Positions 10,201 through 19,568 of a stretch of 22,571 nucleotides of DNA are shown piece by piece. Under the pieces are notes generated by a model. It was not told the DNA's origin, did no database searches, and saw only the letters and a program-made list of their open reading frames with translations. The DNA comes from Saccoglossus kowalevskii. Lineage: Eukaryota > Hemichordata > Enteropneusta > Harrimaniidae. The position numbers were made by a program, and so were the translations under genes. Where the stretch lies: the NCBI RefSeq assembly GCF_000003605.2, contig NW_003151754.1:514849-537419 (forward strand), read 5' to 3'. The first letter of the stretch is position 1. Every line of letters begins with the position of its first letter.

Positions 10201-10429
10201 TGTCATTTAATTAGTCACACCCATATGAGCTGTATCTACCGCTGCTAGAATAAAATACATACCCTATTCCCGCACCAAGGTCGACCACATTCTTCCCTTC
10301 CAGAGGTGGCAAAATAGCAAGGATTTCGTCAATTTCATAACGGCTCAGTTCGTCAGCTTTAGGTACATTTAACACTCGTTCTATTCCTGTGCACGCCGTT
10401 GATCGATAGCTCCAGTAGGACTTTCGCAT
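7212..10429 (-). CDS. Phosphoethanolamine N-methyltransferase-like gene, five exons
   Basis: The predicted product is a SAM-dependent methyltransferase of the PMT family. These enzymes methylate phosphoethanolamine towards phosphocholine in the cytosol, feeding phosphatidylcholine synthesis. Exons are 10429-10263, 8673-8518, 8151-8021, 7881-7721 and 7235-7212. All introns are GT-AG and phases fit (2, 2, 1, 0), giving 639 bp and 212 residues. Motif I VVDLGAGIG (residues 48-56) binds SAM, with its GIG-R junction split by intron 1. VTAVELVEEY (about 69-78) supplies the acidic residue expected to hold the ribose. Other family marks are DLVFSNYLLQYL (110-121), the Lys-Pro-Gly-Gly loop KPGGWMFFRE (138-147) and NPEL...YRSY (156-168). 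Animal PMTs usually have about 450 or more residues with two domains, or are split into single-domain proteins; this one has a single N-terminal-type domain. The ATG at 10429 is the first in frame; an upstream exon spliced at 10449 is possible. The last exon is the least certain part. Confidence 0.8.
7721..7881 (-). CDS. PMT-like gene, exon 4
   Basis: Acceptor TTTGTTTATAG|AT gives NMTRNPELL, then VYRSYSIYIRMI and TDDEYRFSLVELKSLQCIKH. The layout corresponds to the NPTxYR...YxxxF region and the end of the first PMT domain. It ends CAT|GTAAGG in phase 0. Confidence 0.75.
8021..8151 (-). CDS. PMT-like gene, exon 3
   Basis: A pyrimidine-rich acceptor (CTATCTTCCTGTAG|T) leads into CCDLVFSNYLLQYLDDDE and ALKWIKPGGWMFFREV, the most conserved post-motif blocks of this family. 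It ends GAAA|GTAAGG in phase 1. Confidence 0.88.
8518..8673 (-). CDS. PMT-like gene, exon 2
   Basis: Acceptor TCTGCAG|A completes Gly56 and is followed by RYTAPLASAANHVTAVELVE and the GHIGNIDFITSDVV strand. The 156 bp end at a strong donor CTG|GTGAGA in phase 2. Residues match the PMT core directly after motif I. Confidence 0.85.
8674..10262 (-). other. Intron 1 of the PMT-like gene
   Basis: Intron of 1589 bp containing an LTR-like repeat (9679-9981) and a CRE-like TGACGTCA at about 9380. No other exon-like block was seen. Confidence 0.7.
9679..9981 (-). repeat. Solo-LTR-like repeat, copy A
   Basis: Shares ordered blocks with 12352-12656: GAGGTAC..., GTTTCAAC.TCTC (about 9764), and CTTTATTCA.TTTC..AA....AACCAATTACA (9857-9891). 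On the - strand the outer end reads TGTCCCGACATCGGGG, an LTR-like TGT start with a short inverted repeat. The other side can be ended at ...AATAACA (9679), and an AATAAAG lies inside, as in LTR R regions. No matching target duplication is visible at these ends, so the boundaries are provisional. Confidence 0.45.
10263..10429 (-). CDS. PMT-like gene, exon 1 (coding part)
   Basis: Codes MRKSYWSYRS at the N terminus, then SRYEIDEILAILPPLEGK and motif I VVDLGAGIG. It ends ATAGG|GTATGT, leaving two bases (GG) of the Gly56 codon. An AG acceptor-like site at 10450-10451 would allow a longer exon starting at 10449 if a further 5' exon exists. Confidence 0.8.
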
Positions 10430-10731
10430 AGCATGCTGGGATAGTGGCTCTGCATTGACACATGTGATATAATGGTTATTTCTACGCACTACGCAAAAGA
10501 AATAATCCCGTCTTTAGACTTCGACAAAACGAATATATCTGCGACACCGACAATTCTTTATTTACATGGGTGATCAAAGCTAAAACGTAACTATAACTAA
10601 AAAACGTAACTATATCGTTGGACTTCATGACACGTGCTGTAATACATTTATTACATGACTTCCAGATGATACCACATGAATACCACTCCAAATAATTTCA
10701 TGCATCGACGGGTAATTATACCCAGCCAAAA
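10430..10731. other. 5' flank of the PMT-like gene
   Basis: No additional exon recognised. This is the expected region for the promoter or a 5' untranslated exon of the - strand gene, but no core promoter element can be assigned with confidence. Confidence 0.3.
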
Positions 10732-11020
10732 GGTATGTAAGAGGCGTGAAAAACACAAAAGCGGATGCAAAGCGTGGATGGCAATTTTAGAAAGAGGCCC
10801 AGGGCGGACGATAAAACAATAGAGCGTGGGTCCACAAACCATGGAGGTAGGAGGCACTAATACAATAGAGTGCGGATGGTGTAAAACAAATCAAAGGACT
10901 GACTTGCAAATAATAAACAAGATTAACGATTAAAAACGCAGACTACAGGCCGATGACCAAATTAAAAATGATTAAAAGCAGGCCATTATTGACTTGAAAA
11001 ATAGCCGGTCAAAAACAAAG
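10732..11020 (-). repeat. Dispersed repeat, inverted copy of 17802-18063
   Basis: The reverse complement reads GGCTATTTTTC...(A/T)ATGGCC..., CATCGGCCTGTAGTCTG, CACCATCCGCAC.CTATTG, CCTCCATGGTTT, CTTTGCATCCGC and TTTTTCAC in the order found at 17802-18063 and, in part, at 16720-16800. It has an extra segment of about 45 bp in the middle compared with the 18-kb copy. This is a mobile or dispersed repeat of unknown class upstream of the PMT-like gene. Confidence 0.7.
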
Positions 11021-11190
11021 ACGTGGCGATGACATTTTCGGAACTGACGCCGACAATAAGCCGTAAAACAGTACAATCCAGGCGTTTCTTTACAACGAGT
11101 AATAGCCGTCGCCACGTGTGAGCCGTCGCCGAACTCACGCAGTGTTGGAATAAACTCTGATACAACTTATTATATACCGGCCTTTCTTGT
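11021..11190. promoter_or_regulatory. CpG-rich patch upstream of the PMT-like gene
   Basis: Local enrichment of CG dinucleotides (for example GTCGCCACGTG and GCCGTCGCCG, with E-box CACGTG) in otherwise AT-rich DNA. It lies about 0.6-0.75 kb upstream of the first coding exon. It may mark a promoter or be part of a repeat; this is only a positional inference. Confidence 0.2.
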
Positions 11191-12069
11191 GTGTGCGCAC
11201 ATAGCAAGTATTTCTGAGCTTCGTTTTGTAGTGCAATGCCAGTGTATGTAAAAAAAACGCGAGGCATCTGGACCACTTACAACGCAGTGTCTCTTTTTAG
11301 ACGGGAAGACGTAAATTTAGGTCACCGCAACTTAAATTTTATGTTGTTCGTGGTTGCCATGACTACAATATGCGTCAAACGCGTGTAGTAAGTGAAGAAC
11401 ACTCAAAAAATAAAATGTCATTGCTCCAAATAAAATAAAATTGGTTATTGGGATTATTGAACTAATGAATCTACACTAGTATAAAATGCCGTCATTGTTG
11501 AGAGTGAAGTATGTATGTTGTTTTAGTTACTGTGATCATAATTGTTCAGACCCGTGTTGTGATGTATCTATGTGGGACGTGAAAACGTGTATTTGGGTAC
11601 CTGAGTGTCATGGTGTATAATCCCAAGACACCTCGTTCGCACTTTCAGCCATGTTTTGAAAATATGTTCGTTGATTATTATATTTACAATATATCTGTGA
11701 GCAACTGTTTAAACAAACGAAGTTTGTAATCGCCATACTGTTTGTGTTTGTTGTTATAAATGCATTGCCCCCGGAAAGGTGTGAGACCTAATTTGCATTC
11801 AGTGTATATAGGTCAAAAAGTCAACACAATGTCGATCTTGATATGACAACTTGTAAAAGGCTATAAACAAACGCGTTTTTAAAATTAGATAGTTTAAAAA
11901 TATAATATTTATGCGTTCTCATATTCTGATCCAGGTTTGGAGTGTTTTCATCAACAACAATTGTCAATGAAATAGTCCCCGTCATATTTTTAGTGACTTT
12001 CTCAAACAATGAAAAGCAAAGTAAGCTCATGTTTAAATAGTATTTAGCATATTACTGCAAAAGGCTAAG
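11191..12069. other. No gene recognised
   Basis: AT-rich intergenic DNA; I see no motif-bearing frame or clear repeat here. Confidence 0.5.
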
Positions 12070-12260
12070 TTTTAATGAAATTGGTCACGAAACTGAAACT
12101 GCTAATGATATGTCCAAATGTTGATTTTCGGGACAATTAATGGCTGTCAGATGAAGGTCAACAAAATAAAACAAAGCGAAATTCAAATGTATCATGTCCA
12201 TGCATGCACAAGAAATGACGGACAGAAGATGCACGTGACAGTCAAAGGTCAGCCATTTTT
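12070..12260 (+). repeat. Dispersed repeat related to 14201-14651
   Basis: TTTAATGAAATTGGTCACG, then GATATGTCCAAATGTTGATTTT and later AAGAAATGACGGACAG and GTCAAAGGTCAGCC, follow the same order as the repeat at 14423-14640 (TTTGAATGGAATCGGTC, GACATGTCCAACTGTTGATTT, GGTCAAAGG). Strongly diverged. Confidence 0.5.
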
Positions 12261-12351
12261 TATTAACTTGCAAAACTGATTTGTATCAGGGGTAAATTCT
12301 TCTCCTCTGGGGTTCTGCACACGTGACAGGGGGAATCTCGTTTGGCCTCTA

Positions 12352-12656
12352 TAGCGCGTCCCCTTGAGGTACGGGGTCGGGAAAGTCACTTATACTTTAC
12401 ATTCAAATAAGACACGCACAACGAAATACGTTTCAACTCTCGTCTTAGTCGGTCTGTGGAGCACTCTATAAGACACAGCACCCTGGGGAAAAGTCCCCAA
12501 GACTATCGCAAGGCTGACCAAAAACTAGCCCAAGACTGGACTGCCTCAAGGCTCGCCCCAAGACTCTCCAGGACTGGACTGCGTCTGTCCTCGTGTACTC
12601 GCCAAGACCAACTAAAACAACTTTATTCATTTTCAAAACTCTAACCAATTACAAAA
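12352..12656 (-). repeat. LTR-like repeat, copy B
   Basis: Related to copy A in intron 1 of the PMT-like gene and in the same orientation. Shared blocks are GAGGTAC (about 12367), GTTTCAACTCTCGTCT (12430-12445), GTC.TCGTG.ACTCGCCA.GAC and CTTTATTCATTTTC..AACT.TAACCAATTACA (12621-12653). It carries an additional stretch of short CCAAGACT/GACTGGACTGC repeats (about 12490-12585). Confidence 0.45.
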
Positions 12657-13969
12657 CAGTATTAATACCAACTGTCAGAAATAGTAGTCCGAATAGCGAC
12701 GGTTATCTCGTAATAAGTTCCAAATCACTGAGCCAAGTTCCGTCCAAAACTTCACATGGCCTAAACGGTGCCAGACATAACACAGCCATTCAGCTAATTA
12801 AGTCGACTAACAGATACACAAAAACAATTTCATCAAATTTGCATCAGTCGCGCATCAGAAATGATACAGACTGATACCAACTGTTTGGAAGATAAAATTG
12901 ACCAATATTGAGAATTTGTTTTTAATAATTACACTGTTCAAATTAGCAGCCACCATTATCCGAAAATACATTACTACAAAGCTACTTGACAATGATCACC
13001 TTACCGGTCTGTAATCTTTCACATTTGGGCATAGGAATGGGTTTTATTTCGATATCAACACCTCGCAACATAATCATTCTCACATCATACAAATAAAACT
13101 GCATAATCCACACCAACTAAATGTAACTAGGTTTTATTTTCAAAGTTTGGTTAATAGAGTAAAAGCAGAAATTGTTAAAATAATCGAAAGTTTTGTTTCA
13201 CAGCAGAAATCAAACTATTTTTGTAGGTGCTTATGATAAAGATGATCTGCATTCAGTAACTGGAAATACCCTGCAGTCTACTTATTGAAGACATTTGATC
13301 ACAGTTCAGGGCAGTTTACTATAGTAACAGCTAGTAGTATTCTATAGAAATGGTATTTGGTATATCTCTATATGGTAATTTCATTTAGTAAGTTCTCAAC
13401 GTTCAGTGTATACGTATATATTCAATGGCACCTTACGTATGGCAGGATGCCCACCATCCACTCAAAGAATGGTTGGCGAGGGGAGTACAGTACTAATACA
13501 GCAAAAAAAAAGGTATTTAGGAGTAAAGGGTGCAGCTCTATATTTTAGTTTGATATTGCTGGTTTCGGCCCCTGGAAAAATATTGAGGCGAGTGGAACAG
13601 CACAGGAGAAAAACCTCTGAACTAGAAACCTGCAAAAGTGTTCATCAAATCAAAAAAATTACAAATATTCAATTTCATTTTGTATTCAAGAAAAAACAAA
13701 CACAATAACGTCATGAAATTGGATAAGGTTTGCTGAGGACTGTAGTTTACTGGTAAAAAGGAACGCATGCAAACAATAAATATAGATGGATCTGTTCCTC
13801 AAAATGGCGCCCACATGCACGCAATACAAGATTTGATTTCAATTGGCAGAATGGGAATAAATCACGAGTCACAAATTGTCATAGAAATTCCAAAACTTTC
13901 ACTTTCCCAGTATGATACGTGTAGTCGAATTGAATCTTGTTTACGCATGCTGGCGAAACAAAGGCGTTA
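12657..13969. other. No gene recognised
   Basis: AT-rich DNA with open frames of up to about 100 codons on the + strand but no recognisable domain, and several overlapping frames. I treat these frames as fortuitous. Confidence 0.45.
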
Positions 13970-14170
13970 CTATTCAATCATGTCGTCACGATCGCTGGCA
14001 AAAGCCAGGCCACCACGCCAGTCGATGTACCCCAAAACGTCATGCAAAACAGACATTAAAATATCGCACATGTCATGTGCACTATTTACCCTGTGCCGTA
14101 CGAAATGGATATTTTCTCCCAGTATGCGTCTGACAGATGACTGTCCAAGTACGAGGTAATGAAAATGATG
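13970..14170 (-). other. Open stretch of unknown nature
   Basis: The - strand is open for 66 codons between TGA (14171-14173) and TAG (13970-13972). It reads protein-like residues such as GQSSVRRILGENIHFVRH and GYIDWRGGLAFASDRDD. An acceptor-like TACTTGGACAG and a donor-like ATA|GTAACG flank it, so it could be an exon or exon relic. The + strand also has a 130-codon open frame over the same bases (13767-14159) without a recognised domain. Neither is identified. Confidence 0.15.
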
Positions 14171-14200
14171 TCACCAAACACCATTTATTTATCATTGAGT

Positions 14201-14651
14201 AATGCCAAGTTTGAATGAAATCGGTCAACGCATGTCCAAGAAACGGTTGATGTCATGTTTGAATTTTTTGTGATTTTATTCGTTTTTGACAAAAATGACC
14301 GCCATTCGGCTAAAGTTCGATTAAAACGAAAGATAACTGAAAACAACAACAAAGTCTGCCATTTTAAATCGAATCACGAAAAAAAAATTAACGTGCAGCA
14401 GTAACTCACCATGACTGATATCAATGCCAAGTTTGAATGGAATCGGTCGATGCAAGTCCGAGAAATAGTTGATGACATGTCCAACTGTTGATTTGGGGGG
14501 GGGGGCACCGATCGTTAGCCGGTCAAAGGTAAACTGAATCAAAAATAAATCGACGATCACATGTCTCCCATTATGACTTGTATTTGTACCAGCTTTGAAG
14601 AAAATCTGTCCAGGCGTCTCTGACAAATGATGACGGACGCACGGACGGAAC
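14201..14651 (+). repeat. Diverged tandem repeat, period about 222 bp
   Basis: AATGCCAAGTTTGAATG.AATCGGTC begins at 14201 and again at 14423, each followed by GCA.GTCC.AGAAA..GTTGATG.CATG. A third shorter copy starts near 14589 (ACCAGCTTTGAAGAAAATCTGTCC) and ends in a GACGGACGCACGGACGG run. A stretch of 11 G lies at 14495-14505. The 112-codon - strand frame here is a by-product of the repeat. Confidence 0.7.
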
Positions 14652-16695
14652 CCAAACAAAGGTTTACGACTACTATTATACTGGTATACCTATTTAAAAA
14701 GTCAAACCCTCAGGCGACAACTTCGCGGCTACAAGAGCGTGAATAAAGAAAATAGGTTGCTGCTTAGCGTTACAACGCAGTGCTATGACCGCTCTGGTTT
14801 GACTTCAAGACTCGAGCTAGAAAAGTTAGTTCCAATTACAGCGACTTTATGAATTATTTATCAGAATTATAATACAGTCAGGCTATCGCCGGAAACTGAT
14901 ATCGTCTGAGTTCCAATTTCCAACGCCTTTGCCGTGTTTTTTTTATATTAAAAACAAAATGATTTCAGCCATTCAACTTGGACGGTAAATTACATTGTAT
15001 CGTATTTTATTAAAAATACCGTTCACAGTGAGCATTTTTGTTTCGTTTAATTAAGGTAGAGATGCAGGTTCGTGGGTTCTTGGGAGTGATTTTTGTTTGC
15101 TTTTTATTATCCAAACAATCTTGGCTATAGACTGTTAAAATTTTGTAGAATTGTGAATAGTGGAACATACTCAAAAAACGATTTTAAAATATAGATAACA
15201 GGTGCAAACATTCCCTCTTTTGAATGCTTAGCAGGATTTAGCAAGGCTGTACATAAATAATAAAAAAGAAACATGGTGAAAAAAAGAAATGACGGGATCT
15301 CCATATTATGCACTATATTTAACTTTTAACAAAACGATAATACATTTAAATTTGGAACTGTTACAGCTATTTTAATTATGAGCATTAGCAAACTTCTTAC
15401 TGAATGAATTGTTATGCAAATTAGCAATTATCTCAGCTTCTTTTGAGTGCACAAAACTCCTAGACGCTTTGACCTTTTGTTTTGAAATTTTCACAAATGA
15501 TTGACAATGTGTTTATCTTCAAAACGCCGTCTGGGAATTGTTTTTGGTTGAACATTGTTACACCAATCGTACAGACAACTAGCCTGGGTGTTAATTTATG
15601 CATAAACTTGAAGTAGTAAAATTTGAGCTGCCGCCCCGCAAAATTGAGAACTGGTAGACAGTTTTCAAGACGGCACTTTCTCCATAGTAAACGGATGTAC
15701 CTATATACCAATTTTGACAGGAAACAGAAGCATGGTTTAGAAGCTAATTTTTTTTAAATCACTTTTGACCAAAAAAGCACGTTTTTGTGCATATTTCAAA
15801 CTACAGTGTCCACAGAAAAAAAATACTAACACAAATTTAAAATTCATACAATAAGCTTTCCGAAAATATATAGTTTTGTCGACAAGGGAGGTCATCTTGG
15901 TTTCCTAATTAACTAATTAAAATACCTGTCAGGTAAACTGCATCTCAACCTTAAATTTCAGGATCTATTATTCCAGTGGAGGTTTTATTCGCCGATTTTT
16001 TTCAGAGACAGTAGCAAGTGGGACAACCTGGTAATTATTCCTGCTAGTCCTTATACAAGAAAAAATGGGTGTTAATTACCGGTAGAGTGGTTAGTAAATG
16101 TACCACACCACTTTAGATAGCACACTATTCTAATCATGGATCTCAATCGATCCGACATATTATACCTTAGTTCACAGCTTCAACCCCAGGACAAAGCCAT
16201 TGTTAGGATTTTTCGAAGCAGTCCCCTAGTCCAAAGTATAATTGGAGTTGAACATATATAAATATCATATATAGGCGCGCTGATTATGACTCTGCGAAAG
16301 ACGTTGTACCATGCAGGTAACGACGTCTCGTTGAAATGAAAAAAGACATCTCGCCCTGACAATTCACGACCCTGACACCTTGACAACCCAAAACCATCAA
16401 TTCATATCAAGGCGTGTGTGAAGAAATACCAATCGTTACCACATGTACTACTTACGAATTTTGGCCGTCTATAGTAGTAGTAAAACAACCTAAATATATA
16501 TAGTTAAATAAAATGACCGTCTTCTCTCAACTCGTAGTAGTTTTTTCTTTTTTTTTTTGCCTGGCCATTTGGCGTACATTCCGACCCAAGCGTGCGACTT
16601 TCAAAATAATATGACCCACCACAATTAAGTTTAAAATTAGCTGTCTGTCACTGTAGTGAGCGACAGAAACGCACAACAGTGCCTGCCTTTATTTA
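14652..16695. other. No gene recognised
   Basis: About 2 kb of AT-rich DNA. A weak A-box/B-box-like pair at 16080-16155 was not convincing. The - strand open frame at 15460-15711 lacks any motif I know and may derive from a dispersed repeat. Confidence 0.45.
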
Positions 16696-18063
16696 TTTAC
16701 TTTTATGTAAATTACTTGTAGTTTTCGCCCAGCTATTTTTCTTACCAGTTATAGCCAAGCTTTCAATTATTTTAATTTCATCATCGGCTTGTAGTCTGTG
16801 TTTTGACCGATAATTCTGGAAACCAGTCAGTCACAGCGCAGTCTGAAAACGGGGACTTATGTTTTGACCCTTGTGCGTCCGTGCATGCGTGCGTGCGTCC
16901 GCACCTGTATCTTAGACATGCCTGGACCAATCACAATCAAACTTCTCACATACGTCATACATCATATTATACATATTATACATCATACATGATCATACAT
17001 GATGGCCGAATAGTGGCCATTTTTGTACTGAAAAATAATCAAAATCGAGCATTTCTCGGCTGTTTACAGATGGATTTTGTTCAAACTTGGTATATACATT
17101 AGACATTAAGAGACCTTGATGCAAATTATTTTGTTTTTCAGATAAGATTCAAATGGCCGACTGGTGGACATTGTGTTTTATTGAATGTGGTTCTTGTGCC
17201 ATATCTCTGACTTGCTTTGACTGATTATGTTCAAATTTCAAGTATTTATTTCATACACCATGTCATAGATATACAGATATATTGGTTTGACGATCCTATT
17301 CAAAATGGCCGAATGGTGGCCATTTTTGTGCTGAAAATCATCAAATATCAAGCATTTCTGGCATTTATTGATGGATTTCGTTCAAACTTGGTACACACAT
17401 TAGACATTACAGGTTCCTGATGCACGTCATTTTCTTTTTTAGGTTCGAATTCATAATGGCTGACTGGCGGTCATTTTGTTTTAATGAATGTGCTTCTAGA
17501 GCCATATCTCTGACATGCTTTGACTGATTATGTTCAAATTTTATATATTCATTATACATCATGTTATAGATATATACATGTCTTCAAAATGGCTGATTTT
17601 GTTTTAATTAATGCTGTCTCAGAGCACTATTTCTCAATATGGACAAGTACTTGACAATCAAATACCAATGTCAATCATTTTAATGTTAAACAATCATCAT
17701 AGTCATATTCCTGACATGGTTATATTCCAGCTATATTACTATAAACAAAACTATATTTCTTAAATTCGATAACTAGCGGGGACTGTGCCATGCATGGCTT
17801 GTTTACTTTTATGTCAATTACTTGTAGTTTGTGCCTTCGCCCAGCTATTTTTCTTGTCAGTCATAGCCTTCTTTTAAAAATGCAAATCAGTCAGCTCCTG
17901 TGTTAAATTTATTGACCGACTATTTTAAAGGTCATGGAATTTTTCCACCATCCGCACGCTATTGTATTAACATAATCAACCTCCATGGTTTATGGGTCCG
18001 CGCTCAACCTACGCTCTTTTCACTTTGCATCCGCCTTTGAGTTTTTCACCCTTCATACATACC
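16696..18063 (+). mobile_element. Composite repeat: tandem-array core flanked by direct repeats
   Basis: Direct repeats 16696-16756 and 17802-17868 (TTTACTTTTATGT.AATTACTTGTAG...CGCCCAGCTATTTTTCTT..CAGT.ATAGCC) flank an internal array of about 150-bp monomers. The right module (17802-18063) recurs in inverted orientation at 10732-11020, so the unit is dispersed. No coding capacity is visible. Non-autonomous elements with a tandem-repeat core are known among Helitron-like elements of invertebrates, but no Helitron ends are established here. Confidence 0.55.
17002..17640 (+). repeat. Tandem array of about 150-bp monomers (ATGGCCGA family)
   Basis: Monomers start at 17002, 17152, 17305, 17456 and 17589 with ATGGC(C/T)GA. 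They alternate between two forms, giving a dimeric period of about 300 bp. Each monomer repeats a GTTCAAA(C/T)TT block. The first type has an inverted repeat ATGGCC...GGCCAT at its start. An older unit lies upstream (about 16860-16945) and ends in a GCGTGCGTGC run. Confidence 0.75.
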
Positions 18064-18559
18064 TCCAGCCGATAGCCTCTATATTGAGCAACGGCTATAT
18101 GCATAGCAACGGTCCATACAAAAGGCAACAGTCATTACCAACTTCCCTCGACCGCAAAACACCGCGGATGTTGACATTCTGAACCATGTAAAAGCAAAAT
18201 AAAGTGCATTCACCTTGACTCATTTTCTAGTAGAAGAAAAACAAAACTGATGCTCATCATTATCGTTGTAACCATGGCCATGAAAATAAAAATAAAAATA
18301 TTAATATTAATATTATACGAGGCTTTGTATAGACCATTATTCATTTGCATAATATTTGACTAATCCGCTACCCCTTAATAACTTTGAAAGAGCAACTGAC
18401 ATATTATTTATTTCCAAAATCGCATTGATTTTTTCTTATTTCTTCTTTTACTCTTCAACAAATCATGGGAAAAGGGGGAAGGGTCCATAGTATGATCTCT
18501 ATATTGTGATTGGCGATACACTTATGTAGACAAATAGTGCTCGGAATTTGTTATTTTTG
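18064..18559. other. Intergenic DNA with A/T-rich simple repeats
   Basis: No gene recognised. Contains (AAAAT)n followed by (TATTAA)n at about 18281-18318. Confidence 0.5.
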
Positions 18560-19568
18560 CAGCCAGCGCTATATTGAGAGGAAGTAACGTGTGATATGAC
18601 TGAAATAGCAGATTACCATATATGGTCATGTGACATCATTAATATGCATAACTGTAATATTTCATGCACTGTTGCAGATAGGAACATGCAACCAGTGTTT
18701 TAGTAAAGGGAAGGGACAAGTTACATGACAGAAATACCAGACGACCATATATGGTCATGTGACCTCATTAATATGCATGACTGTAATATAGGTACTTAGG
18801 CAGATTGGGATAGGCAACCAGTGCTATAGTAAAGGGAGATTAGAAGTGGTACTACTATGGTGAAATAGCAGACGAACATATAATATCATGTGACCTTATT
18901 AATATGCGTAACTGTAATATCTCAGACACTCTTGTACATAGGAACTTGCAACCAGAGTTATAATGAAGGAATTGGACAACATATATGATAAATATATCTG
19001 ATGACCATATATAGTAACCTTATCTCATCAATATGCATAGCTGTCATATCTCAAGCACTGTTGCAGATAGGAACATGCAACCAGTGCTATAGTAAAAGGA
19101 AGGGAGAAGCGATATGACTGAAATAGCAGACGACCATATATGGTCATGTAATAAGCATAACTGTAATAATTAAGGCAACCTTGTATAGAGGAACTTGCAA
19201 ACACTTTTATCATGAAGGAATTGAACAACATATATGATACATTCATCGGATGACTATTTATGGTCATATGACCTCATTACTATGCATAACTGTCATACCC
19301 CAAGCACTGTTGTAGATAGGAACATGTATCCAGTACCATAATGAAGACATTGGACAACAGATGTGTTACATATATTGGATGACCATATATGTGACATGTG
19401 ACATCACTATTATACATAACTGTAGTATCTCAATCACTGTTGTAGATAGGGACATGCAAACAGTGCTATAGTGAAGAGAAGCGACATGTGATCAGACTGA
19501 AATCAAAGATGATCATATATGGTCATGTGACCTTTTTAATAAGCATAACTGCCATATCTCAAGCACTT
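18560..19568 (+). repeat. Eight-copy tandem array, about 129-bp monomers with CArG-like palindrome
   Basis: The CCATATATGG-type core recurs at about 18615, 18744, 18875, 19004, 19133, 19253, 19382 and 19512. Spacing is 129-131 bp, except 120 bp where about 10 bp are lost. Each unit has the order core, TCATGTGACCTCATTAATATGCATAACTG in pieces, CTC.AGCACTGTTG.AGATAGGAACATGCAACCAGTGCTATA, then a linker. Two linker types occur: GAAATAGCAGA-type (A) and GAATTGGACAACATATATGATA-type (B), in the order A A A B A B B A. Several intact units contain GACCATATATGGTC, a 14-bp perfect palindrome that fits the CC(A/T)6GG consensus of SRF/MADS-box sites. Confidence 0.85.

Noticed and set aside
12466-12648. Overlapping 60-62-codon frames on both strands
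   Set aside because: They fall in the LTR-like repeat with short CCAAGACT repeats; no protein family recognised.
13357-13708. Overlapping + strand frames of 63 and 100 codons
   Set aside because: Overlapping frames, low-complexity Lys-rich tail and no motif; probably chance.
14321-14659. 112-codon - strand frame
   Set aside because: It is the translation of the 222-bp tandem repeat family, not a gene.
16080-16155. Possible tRNA or SINE head (GGTAGAGTGGTTAGT ... AATCGATCC)
   Set aside because: The A/B box distance is too long for a tRNA without an intron and stems do not pair.
16803-17420. Two + strand frames of 99 and 67 codons with similar residues
   Set aside because: The similarity comes from the 150-bp tandem monomers; not coding.
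18985-19267. 79-codon - strand frame with internal repeats
   Set aside because: It is a by-product of the 129-bp tandem array.
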